Source of the DNA: Verrucomicrobiota bacterium
GTDB taxonomy: Bacteria; Verrucomicrobiota; Verrucomicrobiia; Limisphaerales; JAIPKD01
Length of the DNA stretch: 51,105 bases
NCBI GenBank assembly: GCA_021733835.1
Contig: JAIPKD010000013.1
Location: 1-51,105, forward strand
Direction of reading: 5' to 3'
Position numbers and translations under genes: made by a program. A model generated the notes under the pieces. It worked only from the letters and a program-made list of their open reading frames with translations. It made no database searches and was not told the origin of the DNA. Of this stretch, positions 32,649-40,565 are shown piece after piece (the first letter of the stretch is position 1; each line of letters opens with the position of its first letter).

Positions 32649-32739
32649 TCGAATTCAAACACGATCCAACGCAAACACGTAGCGCTGTGTTGATATATTA
32701 ATATCGGCTTCCAGGGATTAACGCTTTCTTCTTGCTCAA

Positions 32740-33165
32740 ATGCAATTAACGATAAATCCTAAGATAATGGATAACATGGATCAAATGGATAATAAGGATC
32801 GGCTACGCGAGATGTTCAGGATGCAGGCGCTACTAAATCGCAGAATCGGCGTGAATACAGAGGACATGTCGGACGCAGAAAAAGCCGAATGGTTGCTCAA
32901 TTATTCCCGCGCCATGACCCAAGAGATCGCCGAACTAACCGATAGCGTACCTTGGAAATGGTGGGCTAAATACCAAAAGTTCGATGAACAGAACGCACGT
33001 GTCGAGATCGTAGACATCTTCCACTTCTTGATCAGCGCCGCTCAAGTGGTCGGCATGTCGGCCGATGACGTATTCGCGGCATACCTCAAGAAAAACGAAG
33101 TGAATTTCAAGCGCCAGGAAGATGGGTATAATGCGAAAGACGAAAACGACTCGAAACACATATAA
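32740..33165 (+). CDS. Dimeric all-alpha dUTPase-like pyrophosphatase (dUTPase_2)
   Basis: The protein resembles the all-alpha NTP pyrophosphohydrolase family that contains dimeric dUTPases, not the trimeric beta-barrel Dut. Visible motifs are LLNYSRAMTQEIAELTDSVPWKWWAK (first metal-binding E-x-x-E-type helix), ARVEIVDIFHFLISAAQVVG (the E-x-x-D helix) and the closing AAYLKKNEVNFKRQEDGY. It would turn dUTP into dUMP and so limit uracil misincorporation. Several Met codons (32740, 32767, 32776) could be the start; none has a good ribosome binding site, and the conserved part begins near residue 20. Confidence 0.83.
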   Translation: MQLTINPKIMDNMDQMDNKDRLREMFRMQALLNRRIGVNTEDMSDAEKAEWLLNYSRAMTQEIAELTDSVPWKWWAKYQKFDEQNARVEIVDIFHFLISAAQVVGMSADDVFAAYLKKNEVNFKRQEDGYNAKDENDSKHI

Positions 33166-33264
33166 GCATTCCGTCGGTTCGGGAAACAGCCGCCGGAAAC
33201 AGCGCGCCTTTCAGGAACCCAATCCCTCCTGCGCAGTACCGGGAAAAAATTGAATAGGACGAAT

Positions 33265-33981
33265 ATGAAATGGTTGAAAAAATCATTACTTACTATCACA
33301 CTGTGCCTGTTCAGTACTTTACAATTAATAACCGCGGCCGCCTCGGAAACGGACGATATACAAAAGCTCCTTCAAACACTCAATGATAAGATTGAAAGGA
33401 ATCCTACAAACACCTCCGTCCTCCTGAAGCTTGGAGACTTGTATCACGACATGGGCGCCGACGGCAATGAGGATGCGGTGTCCAAGGCCGAAAAATACTT
33501 GAATAAGCTTCTCGATATCGAACCGACAAACGCCATGGGCCGCGTACTCCTTGGAAGCGTCACCACGATGAAAGCCAGGGATACGATATGGCCATTCTCA
33601 CAAGTAAAGTTCGTACGTGAAGGCAACAAGGTAATGGACGCCGCCGTCGAAGCTGCGCCACGCGATCCGCATGTACGGTTTATCCGCGCCGTTAACAATT
33701 ATCACATGCCCGCATTTCTCGGACGCGAAAAGGTAGCTCACGACGATTTCCAATGGCTCTGGCGCGTCGTCAGTTCGAATCCGGATGAATTCGAACCCGA
33801 ATTCCGGCAAAAAATCGGCCTTTTCTGGGGGCGACTGCTTAAAAAAAACAATGAGCCCAAAGAGGCATTCAAAGTTTGGAGCAAGTCACTCGAATGGGGT
33901 GAACAAACTTCGCAAACGGAAGAATTGAAAAAGGCTATCAGCTCGTTACCGTCGGATGCAAAAGAGTCCAATAAATCATGA
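33265..33981 (+). CDS. Exported TPR-repeat protein
   Basis: A signal peptide (MKWLKKSLLTITLCLFSTLQLITAAAS) is followed by two or three tetratricopeptide-like helices: NPTNTSVLLKLGDLYHDMG, AEKYLNKLLDIEPTNAMGRVLLGS and AVEAAPRDPHVRFIRAVNNY. It is probably a periplasmic scaffold or adaptor of unknown partner. I chose ATG 33265, five bases after AGGA, rather than TTG 33250. Its stop overlaps the bioA start as ATGA, so the two are translationally coupled, although no functional link between a TPR protein and biotin synthesis is evident. Confidence 0.8.
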   Translation: MKWLKKSLLTITLCLFSTLQLITAAASETDDIQKLLQTLNDKIERNPTNTSVLLKLGDLYHDMGADGNEDAVSKAEKYLNKLLDIEPTNAMGRVLLGSVTTMKARDTIWPFSQVKFVREGNKVMDAAVEAAPRDPHVRFIRAVNNYHMPAFLGREKVAHDDFQWLWRVVSSNPDEFEPEFRQKIGLFWGRLLKKNNEPKEAFKVWSKSLEWGEQTSQTEELKKAISSLPSDAKESNKS

Positions 33982-35372
33982 ACAGAATAGCGGAACTCGA
34001 TCATCGTTATATTTGGCATCCCTTCACACAAATGAAGGACTGGCTCCGTGAAGAACCCATCGTGATCATTTCAGGCAAGGATTCCACCCTCGAAGACATA
34101 AACGGAAACATCTACCTGGACGCTAATTCTTCTATCTGGACGAATATCCACGGGCATAATAATCCATACATTAACGACGCCGTTATAAAACAACTAAATA
34201 AAATTGCGCACTCCTCCGCCCTCGGCCTCGCCAATGAACCAGCGTCTATCCTCGCATCCGAGCTCGTCTCCGCCGCCAATCCGGACACACCCTCCAAACG
34301 CCTTGAAAAAGTGTTCTTCAGCGATAACGGTTCCACCGCCCTCGAGGTTGCAATCAAGCTGGCCTACGAATTCATAAGACGCGCCGGAAAAACCGAGAGT
34401 CCACGATTCCTCTCGTTTCAAGGCGCTTATCACGGCGACACAATAGGCGCGGTCAGCGTCGGGCATATAGACCTATTCCATAAGGCCTACTCGGGACTCC
34501 TCTTCAAAACGGACACACTACCCGCGCCGTACTGTTACAGATGCAAATGGAACAAGGCCGAACCGGAACGCGCCGATGCACGCAAATACCGGCGTTGCAA
34601 CTGGGAATGCATACGGCAAGTCCATAAACAAATTACCGAACAAAAGGAACGCGGCGCGCCTTATTCCGCCATCGTCTACGAACCCCTGATCCAGGGCGCG
34701 GCCGGGATGATCCCCCAACCACAACACTGGCTCCGGCAAATCGCCGAAATCGCCGACGAAAATGATATTCTCCTCATTGCCGATGAGGTTTTCACCGGTT
34801 TCGGACGAACGGGCGCCATGTTCGCCTCGCACCGGGAAGATGTGCAACCGGACTTCATGGCGCTTGCGAAAGCTATGACAAGCGGTTACATGCCCATGGC
34901 GGCCACTCTCACCACAAAACCCGTGTTCAACGCCTTCCTCGGCGAGTACGAAGAATTCAAGTCGTTCTTCCACGGCCATAGCTTTACGGCCAACCAGCTT
35001 GGCAGCTCCGCGGCCCTGGCCAGCCTCCAACTCCTGCATTCCCATGAATGCACAAGACAAAGACAACGTCTTATTTCGCTCATGGCCGAGGAAATCGATG
35101 GCCTCTGGAACCTCCCCGCCGTCGGTGATATACGCCGGGAAGGTCTAATCGCCGCTGTAGAACTGGTAGCGAATCCTTCCACGAAAGAACCGTTCCCATA
35201 CGAACAACAAATCGGCTTACGTGTGTGTAAGGCCTTGGCCCGGCGCGGCGTGCTCACACGAAACGTAGGAGACGTGATCCCAGTGATACCACCATACTGT
35301 ACGACGGACGCGCAATTAAGAAAAATGATCGCCGTCCTGGCCGATGCCGTTCAAGAGGTCTGCGCCGTTTAA
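33978..35372 (+). CDS. bioA: Adenosylmethionine-8-amino-7-oxononanoate aminotransferase
   Basis: BioA makes 7,8-diaminopelargonate in biotin synthesis, using S-adenosylmethionine as amino donor and PLP. Visible blocks: YIWHPFTQMKDW (substrate-binding N terminus), FFSDNGSTALEVAIKLAYEF, FQGAYHGDTIGAVSVG, YEPLIQGAAGM, LLIADEVFTGFGRTG and the PLP-lysine segment DFMALAKAMTSGYMP, then FFHGHSFTANQLG. The motif APYCYRCKWNK and following cysteines match the Cys-containing insert of bioA proteins. The length of 464 is normal. No bioB, bioD or bioF is in the window. Confidence 0.93.
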   Translation: MNRIAELDHRYIWHPFTQMKDWLREEPIVIISGKDSTLEDINGNIYLDANSSIWTNIHGHNNPYINDAVIKQLNKIAHSSALGLANEPASILASELVSAANPDTPSKRLEKVFFSDNGSTALEVAIKLAYEFIRRAGKTESPRFLSFQGAYHGDTIGAVSVGHIDLFHKAYSGLLFKTDTLPAPYCYRCKWNKAEPERADARKYRRCNWECIRQVHKQITEQKERGAPYSAIVYEPLIQGAAGMIPQPQHWLRQIAEIADENDILLIADEVFTGFGRTGAMFASHREDVQPDFMALAKAMTSGYMPMAATLTTKPVFNAFLGEYEEFKSFFHGHSFTANQLGSSAALASLQLLHSHECTRQRQRLISLMAEEIDGLWNLPAVGDIRREGLIAAVELVANPSTKEPFPYEQQIGLRVCKALARRGVLTRNVGDVIPVIPPYCTTDAQLRKMIAVLADAVQEVCAV

Positions 35373-35398
35373 TATAGATCGGATAGAATTAAAAAGCC

Positions 35399-35426
35399 TT
35401 TAACCACCATTCGTACATGCTATAAT
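35399..35426 (+). promoter_or_regulatory. Candidate promoter with perfect extended -10 before the FabG-like gene
   Basis: TGC-TATAAT (35418-35426) is a perfect extended -10. A weak -35 (TTTAAC, 35399-35404) lies 16 bases upstream. The start codon is at 35435, eight bases after the -10 hexamer, so transcription would begin at or next to the A of ATG. There is no ribosome binding site. Confidence 0.6.
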
Positions 35427-35434
35427 TGAATAGT

Positions 35435-36232
35435 ATGAATCGTGTTGCCTTAGTTACAGGATCCTCACGCGGAATCGGCCGCGGTATCGCAAACGCACTG
35501 GCAAAACTCGGCTTTAACGTAATCATCAATTACGCCGGAAACGCCGAAGCAGCGGCACAAACAGCCGAACAATGCATCGAGTCCGCCGGTTCGGAAGGTA
35601 AATCAATAACCGCTGAAGTATTCAAAGCCGACATCTCGAATTCAGATGATCGCCGGCGACTCATCGAGTTCACATACGACAGGTTCAACCGCCTCGATCT
35701 CCTGGTGAACAACGCCGGAGTAGCGCCCAGACCCAGGGCCGATATACTCGAAGCAAATGAAGAAAGCTTCGACAGAATGATCCACATCAATCTAAAAGGC
35801 CCCTATTTTCTCACACAGTCGGCGGCAAACAAAATGATCGAGCATCTCCATAATCCGCCCGCCAATCCGCCTTATAACCCAAAAATAATTACCATCTCAT
35901 CCGTCAGCGCATACGCCGCTTCGGTAAATCGCGGCGATTACTGCATCACCAAATCCGGCCTCTCTATGCTGACACAACTATTCGCCGCGCGCCTGTCGGA
36001 ATTCGGAATCGGCGTCTTCGAAATCCGACCGGGCATTATCGCCACCGATATGACCGCGCCCGTCAAGGAACGTTACGACAAATTGATCGCCGAAGGCCTG
36101 TACCCCATCAAGCGCTGGGGGACGCCGGACGACGTAGGCCGCGCCGTATGCGCCGTCGCCGACGATCTCCTCCCCTTCTCAACCGGCGAGGTTATCAATG
36201 TAGACGGCGGCTTCCACATGAGAACCCTTTAA
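35435..36232 (+). CDS. Short-chain dehydrogenase/reductase, FabG-like
   Basis: This classical SDR has the cofactor motif [13 protein letters not shown] at the N terminus, [10 protein letters not shown], the catalytic Ser in [14 protein letters not shown] and the Y-x3-K pair in [21 protein letters not shown] and the VDGG end match 3-ketoacyl-ACP reductases and similar NAD(P)H enzymes. With 265 residues it is slightly longer than FabG, with an insert around [14 protein letters not shown] before the Ser strand. No fab genes adjoin it. It is followed by a GH88-like hydrolase, so a sugar-alcohol or uronate-derived substrate is also possible. I chose ATG 35435 over TTG 35426. Confidence 0.85.
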   Translation: MNRVALVTGSSRGIGRGIANALAKLGFNVIINYAGNAEAAAQTAEQCIESAGSEGKSITAEVFKADISNSDDRRRLIEFTYDRFNRLDLLVNNAGVAPRPRADILEANEESFDRMIHINLKGPYFLTQSAANKMIEHLHNPPANPPYNPKIITISSVSAYAASVNRGDYCITKSGLSMLTQLFAARLSEFGIGVFEIRPGIIATDMTAPVKERYDKLIAEGLYPIKRWGTPDDVGRAVCAVADDLLPFSTGEVINVDGGFHMRTL

Positions 36233-36287
36233 GCGCAGGTATGATTAATATTATTTTCGCACATAAAACACAGAGATATAAACGCCC

Positions 36288-37676
36288 ATGCCGATCAAAA
36301 TAATCGATACCATAACACCGGAAGAACTAATACCAGCCATAACGCGGATGTTCGATCTGTCCGCACGGAAGATCGTAGACATAGACAAATCCTGGCGCAC
36401 GGAAGACGGCGCGCCGGTGTTCACTGTCAATGGCAAATACACCACACGCGGATGGACCGAATGGACCCAAGGCTTTCAATTCGGCTCGGCACTCCTGCAA
36501 TTCGATGCCACCGATGACCCCGAATTCCTTGAGATAGGACGCTCCAAAACCTTGAAGCATATGGCCGGACACCTAACCCATATGGGCGTCCACGACCACG
36601 GATTCAATAACGTCTCCACCTACGGCAACCTTCTCAGGCTCATTAATGAAGATAGATTCCCCTTCAACAATTACGAAAAAGAACTCTATACCCTCGCCCT
36701 CAAGGTTTCAGGCGCCGTCCAAGCCGCCAGATGGACAAATATAAAAGACGGACGCGGATTCATATACTCCTTCAACGGGCCTCACTCACTCTTCATAGAC
36801 ACCATACGCTCCCTGCGCTCCCTGGCCATCGCGCATAAACTGGGACACACTCTCATAACCGAAGCCGACAAGAAAATAAACCTGCTCAGCAGACTCATCG
36901 ATCATGCCTCGACCACCGCCGAGTTCGCCGTCTTTTACGGCGAGGGCCGTGATGTATATGACCGCAGAGGACGCACCGCGCACGAAAGCATTTTTAATAT
37001 CAACGACGGACAGTACCGTTGCCCTGCTACTCAACAAGGCTATTCGCCTTTCGGCACATGGACGCGCGGCCTTGCTTGGGCAATCTGCGGTTTCGCCGAG
37101 GAACTCGAGTTCATCGATACATTAGACGATTCGGAATTTCAACATTGCCCGGATAAAACAACGGTTACAGATTTCATGCTCCGCGCAGCCGAGGCAACGG
37201 CCGACTTCTACATCGATACGGCATGCACCGACGGCATACCCATCTGGGATACCGGCGCGCCGGATATCGATAAATTCGGTGATTTCTCACAGCGCCCCTC
37301 AGACCCCTTCAATGATTATGAACCATTCGACAGCTCCGCCGCCGCAATCGCCGCCCAGGGCCTCCTCCGCCTCGGAAATTTCCAAACCACTGCAGGCCGC
37401 AAGAAATCAGGCGCCGCCTACCGCCAAGCGGGGCTCACAGTAGCCCGGACACTGTTTAACGAGCCGTATCTTTCCTCGAATCCCGAACACCAGGGGCTGC
37501 TCCTCCACTCTGTCTACCACAGACCCAGGGGCTGGGACTTCACACACGAAGACCAAAACATACCCAATAACGAAAGCTCAATGTGGGGCGATTATCACTT
37601 GCGCGAGCTCGCACTCATGATCCTCAGAGAAGCGCAAAACAAACAACCGATGAAATTCTTCTCCAATGCGCAGTAA
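36288..37676 (+). CDS. GH88/GH105-like six-hairpin hydrolase (unsaturated glucuronyl hydrolase type)
   Basis: The protein has an alpha/alpha six-hairpin layout with GH88-like blocks: YTTRGWTEWTQGFQFGSALLQ, HDHGFNNVSTYGNLLRL, the central QQGYSPFGTWTRGLAWAICGFAEELEF and the late DTGAPDIDKFGDF and FDSSAAAIAAQGLLRLG. These correspond to the family's catalytic Asp regions and TWARGQAW motif. The enzyme would hydrate and release the unsaturated uronate at the non-reducing end of lyase products, which agrees with the lyase encoded at 8152-10149. No signal peptide is seen, so it is probably cytoplasmic. TATAAA lies five bases before the ATG. Confidence 0.75.
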   Translation: MPIKIIDTITPEELIPAITRMFDLSARKIVDIDKSWRTEDGAPVFTVNGKYTTRGWTEWTQGFQFGSALLQFDATDDPEFLEIGRSKTLKHMAGHLTHMGVHDHGFNNVSTYGNLLRLINEDRFPFNNYEKELYTLALKVSGAVQAARWTNIKDGRGFIYSFNGPHSLFIDTIRSLRSLAIAHKLGHTLITEADKKINLLSRLIDHASTTAEFAVFYGEGRDVYDRRGRTAHESIFNINDGQYRCPATQQGYSPFGTWTRGLAWAICGFAEELEFIDTLDDSEFQHCPDKTTVTDFMLRAAEATADFYIDTACTDGIPIWDTGAPDIDKFGDFSQRPSDPFNDYEPFDSSAAAIAAQGLLRLGNFQTTAGRKKSGAAYRQAGLTVARTLFNEPYLSSNPEHQGLLLHSVYHRPRGWDFTHEDQNIPNNESSMWGDYHLRELALMILREAQNKQPMKFFSNAQ

Positions 37677-37829
37677 ATTATACCAGGCCGTATGAAACTA
37701 AATCAAATCCGCACACTCAATACGATATGCCCCGCGAACCACAGAATTTTGTTTGTAATTGCAACAGGAATTCTTTATCGTTATTGGATATAACATAATA
37801 ATTAAGTTATTTACAAATTAATAATTCTT

Positions 37830-38426
37830 ATGTCTAAAACAAAATCAATTCATTCGAAAGACGATGAGCGATTCCTGTTCTTCAAGGAATTCCTCAAGCA
37901 TCCGCTTAAAGTCGGCTCGTTTATACCAAGCTCGCGCTTCCTCGAACGCCGCATTCTGAGCGAGGCCAAAGTTGATTCCGCAAACACCATCATCGAACTG
38001 GGAGCCGGTACCGGCGGAACTACACGCGCCATACTCAGAACAATGCCCCAAAACGCAAGACTCCTCTGCGTTGAGATAAATCCGCAATTTCAACCGCTCC
38101 TGAAAAGCATTAAAGACCAACGCCTCATCGCGCACCTCGGCGACGCAACCGACCTGAAGAATATCATCTTACACTATGAATTCCCATTGCCCGATGTCAT
38201 AATTTGCGGCATCCCCTTCTCCACTATGAGCTATGAATTGGGGAAACAGATTCTCGATACCGTCTATTCCACACTCGCCCCGAACGGACACTTCGTAGCA
38301 TACCAAGTCAGCAAACGCATCATCTCACTCTGCCGCCCTATAATGGGACAGGAAAGATCGCACTTCGAGATATTCAATATCCCGCCGATGCACGTTTATC
38401 GCTGGAACAAGAACAGCTCTTCATAA
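37830..38426 (+). CDS. Class I SAM-dependent methyltransferase, PmtA-like
   Basis: The protein has 198 residues. The SAM-binding motif TIIELGAGTGGTTRAIL and the following acidic strand end (LLCVEINPQF) are clear, and GDATDL supplies the third motif. The motif PDVIICGIPFSTM and the N-terminal FFKEFLKHPLKVGSFIPSSRFL are characteristic of phospholipid N-methyltransferase-like proteins (bacterial PmtA group), which also resemble rRNA adenine dimethylases. It could methylate phosphatidylethanolamine at the inner membrane; this is inferred from family resemblance. About 150 AT-rich bases precede it. It is convergent with the flippase gene. Confidence 0.8.
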   Translation: MSKTKSIHSKDDERFLFFKEFLKHPLKVGSFIPSSRFLERRILSEAKVDSANTIIELGAGTGGTTRAILRTMPQNARLLCVEINPQFQPLLKSIKDQRLIAHLGDATDLKNIILHYEFPLPDVIICGIPFSTMSYELGKQILDTVYSTLAPNGHFVAYQVSKRIISLCRPIMGQERSHFEIFNIPPMHVYRWNKNSSS

Positions 38427-38454
38427 TTCCATACCCCGCACAAAAATCGGCATA

Positions 38455-39723
38455 TTAGCCGCGCTGTGTAATGATCGCCTTCCTGACAATATACTTGTAA
38501 CTTGCATAATTCACCAAATACGTAATCAACATCGCAACACTGTAAAACACGATTGCGTATATCGGTTCCCATCCGAAATAGCCGGGAATTACCAGTGAGA
38601 TAAGAACCCACACAACCCTCATCGAATCAAGGATTAATTGCAAATCCTGCCTTTTCAAAATATAGGACACAGAGGAAATAGGCGAAACAAGCAACTGCAT
38701 TCCGAATGCGGGTATCATAATCGCCACGTATAATCCCGATTCCGCCCACTCGGCGCCGAATACGATCGGGAACAACCACGGCGAAACCGCGCCGCCTACG
38801 AGGGTTAATACCACTAAAGGGAGCATGCCCTTCTGCACCTTCCTCACCATACCCGGCAGATCGGACGGCCGCTCGCGCCACCGCGCAGAGGCTTCAGAAA
38901 GAAAGGCCTGGCCAATGGCCATTCCGATCATTCGCATCGGCATGATTATTATGCGCTGCGCCAACGCGAACGTACCCGCCACTTCGCTCCCGTAAAAACC
39001 ACTTAACAGCGGCACCACTATGAATAATCCTGTAGTATTTAGAACTCCCGCGGCGCAAAAATACTGGGGATAACGCCTGAACTTGTACCCTGCTTCCTTT
39101 ACTTCACTCCATTCCGGTCGAAACTTTAGAGATACATTTTTGAAAAACAGCTCCCTGATATAATTCGTTATACCTGCGCTGTGTGCCACGATTATCCCAA
39201 GCAATAGTCCTAAGGGTCCATTCAAAAGTATGCCGAACACCAGTGTCGTTGTCACCCCGCTCGCACTCTGAATTATCTTGGTCTTCGAAACTACTTTAAT
39301 TAACTTCTCGCGCAACGCCAGGTAGTCCATACTCGTAAACAAACCCAACCCAATAATCCCAAGCCCCAGCATCCACCAAAACGGTTCGAGCCCCGGCGTA
39401 TCGGTTAAACGCGTTAGAAGTTCACCCCCGAAAAGCCCGGTCGCAAAAACGACCGTCCCGGCAATCCCCACAAGAACCGCAGCCAAATACAACACATGTA
39501 CCGCCTCTTTCTTATTGGAAGTCTGTGTTATAGCCACGTCGTATCGTAACGTGGCCACGATCACCAATATCGTGAGAAACGACTGAAACACACCTGCGCA
39601 CCCGAAGTCTTCGCGCGTATATAGACGCGTAATAATAGGCGACGTAAAAACGGATAACCCTTGAGCAAGCACATTGCTGCCCGTCAGAAAAACCGCCCCC
39701 CTTGCGATTGTGCCGGTGGGCAA
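38455..39723 (-). CDS. Wzx-like polysaccharide flippase
   Basis: This 422-residue polytopic protein has about twelve hydrophobic segments and the MATE/MVF-fold layout of O-antigen and exopolysaccharide flippases. The N terminus reads GAVFLTGSNVLAQGLSVFTSPIITRLYTREDFG, the family's usual first helix and loop. It moves undecaprenyl-linked oligosaccharides across the inner membrane. The start is TTG 39723 with CAGG close upstream. No glycosyltransferase or wzy is next to it in this window. Upstream on the same strand is only a fragment of a Gfo/Idh oxidoreductase, suggesting that a larger polysaccharide cluster has been trimmed. Confidence 0.85.
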   Translation of the reverse strand: MPTGTIARGAVFLTGSNVLAQGLSVFTSPIITRLYTREDFGCAGVFQSFLTILVIVATLRYDVAITQTSNKKEAVHVLYLAAVLVGIAGTVVFATGLFGGELLTRLTDTPGLEPFWWMLGLGIIGLGLFTSMDYLALREKLIKVVSKTKIIQSASGVTTTLVFGILLNGPLGLLLGIIVAHSAGITNYIRELFFKNVSLKFRPEWSEVKEAGYKFRRYPQYFCAAGVLNTTGLFIVVPLLSGFYGSEVAGTFALAQRIIIMPMRMIGMAIGQAFLSEASARWRERPSDLPGMVRKVQKGMLPLVVLTLVGGAVSPWLFPIVFGAEWAESGLYVAIMIPAFGMQLLVSPISSVSYILKRQDLQLILDSMRVVWVLISLVIPGYFGWEPIYAIVFYSVAMLITYLVNYASYKYIVRKAIITQRG

Positions 39724-39760
39724 TAACCTGTTTATTAGACTTTTAATAGCAAATCGTTAT

Positions 39761-39883
39761 TTATTGATACCCATGTCTGTCGCACACCGCCTGTAATTTT
39801 CCATTTTGCACATACCCCTCTCCAAGAAGCCGCGCGTGACGAAGTACGATCTTTCCGCATCCAAGCAATCCAAACCGTATCAT
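39761..39883 (-). pseudogene. Gfo/Idh/MocA-type oxidoreductase, N-terminal remnant
   Basis: A 40-residue frame begins MIRFGLLGCGKIVLRHARLL and continues to LQAVCDR before stopping. This is the first beta-alpha-beta unit of a Gfo/Idh/MocA NAD(P)-dependent oxidoreductase (G-x-G-x-I...H...L-x-A-V-x-D). The remaining ~300 residues expected of the family are absent; the flippase start lies 37 bases further on. AAAGG precedes the ATG by a suitable distance, so translation may still occur. I read it as the stump of a sugar oxidoreductase gene lost by deletion. The rest of the 355-base gap holds nothing else but the nikR promoter. Confidence 0.7.
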
Positions 39884-40040
39884 GACTTTGCCTTTTAGCT
39901 TAACTAACGCGGTTTTAAAAGCCTTATCTGCGTTTTGCCTACACGTCCACTCTGCCCCATGCCGACTACTTCGTGGAATCCACGCGCGGCAAAAACTTAC
40001 AGCATCGCGCCTCACATCCCATCAATACAAAAAGAATTCC

Positions 40041-40069
40041 TTCAATAAGCTCAACATCGTATATATGAT
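40041..40069 (+). promoter_or_regulatory. Candidate nikR promoter, leaderless spacing
   Basis: TTCAAT (40041-40046) and TATGAT (40064-40069) are separated by 17 bases, and the nikR ATG is at 40079, nine bases after the -10. The -10 overlaps a near-palindrome (ATCGTAT/ATATGAT), which could be an operator for autoregulation. Confidence 0.4.
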
Positions 40070-40078
40070 TCCCGTATT

Positions 40079-40549
40079 ATGAAGAATTCGAAAGCAAACG
40101 CCGGCGAAGGCGGCATAAAAAAATCGGACAAGATTCCATCAGCCAGATTTAGTGTTTCCATCCCTTCTCATCTACTGGATAACTTGGATCAAATGGTTAA
40201 AGAAAAGGGGTACGGCAACCGATCGCAGGCGATAGCGGATATGATACGCACCCAGCTCGTGGAACATCGCCAATCCACCGGCGACAGGGAAATCGCCGGC
40301 ACAATCACTCTGGTCTACGATCATCACAAACCGCATCTCCAGGAAATGCTGACGGCCATGCAACACGACCACCACGAGGTCATCATCTCGACGCTACACG
40401 TCCACCTGGACCATTATCATTGCCTGGAGGTGTTGGTTGTCAGAGGTAAATCAAAGGATATAAAGAAAATGGCCGATAACCTGACCACCGCCAAAGGAGT
40501 AAAGCACGGCAGGCTATCGATCACCACAACCGCCAAGGATATACTCTAA
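40079..40549 (+). CDS. nikR: NikR nickel-responsive transcriptional regulator
   Basis: NikR represses nickel uptake genes when nickel binds its ACT-like C-terminal domain. The ribbon-helix-helix domain is RFSVSIPSHLLDNLDQMV...YGNRSQAIADMIR. The four high-affinity nickel ligands match E. coli NikR exactly in spacing: H96, H107, H109 and C115 (TLHVHLDHYHC). A 20-residue basic extension precedes the DNA-binding domain. The length is 156 residues. No nickel transporter or nickel enzyme gene is adjacent, so its targets lie elsewhere. Its stop codon sits in a palindrome shared with the convergent GH65 gene. Confidence 0.94.
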   Translation: MKNSKANAGEGGIKKSDKIPSARFSVSIPSHLLDNLDQMVKEKGYGNRSQAIADMIRTQLVEHRQSTGDREIAGTITLVYDHHKPHLQEMLTAMQHDHHEVIISTLHVHLDHYHCLEVLVVRGKSKDIKKMADNLTTAKGVKHGRLSITTTAKDIL

Positions 40550-40565
40550 TCACGCGATTAGAGTA
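40542..40565. terminator. Palindrome covering both convergent stop codons
   Basis: TACTCTAATC (40542-40551) pairs perfectly with GATTAGAGTA (40556-40565) around ACGC. The nikR stop and the GH65 stop are symmetric within it, and both genes end CTC-TAA. Neither strand has a T-run after the stem, so it may act as a bidirectional RNA-end or stabilising hairpin, not a classical terminator. Confidence 0.5.
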
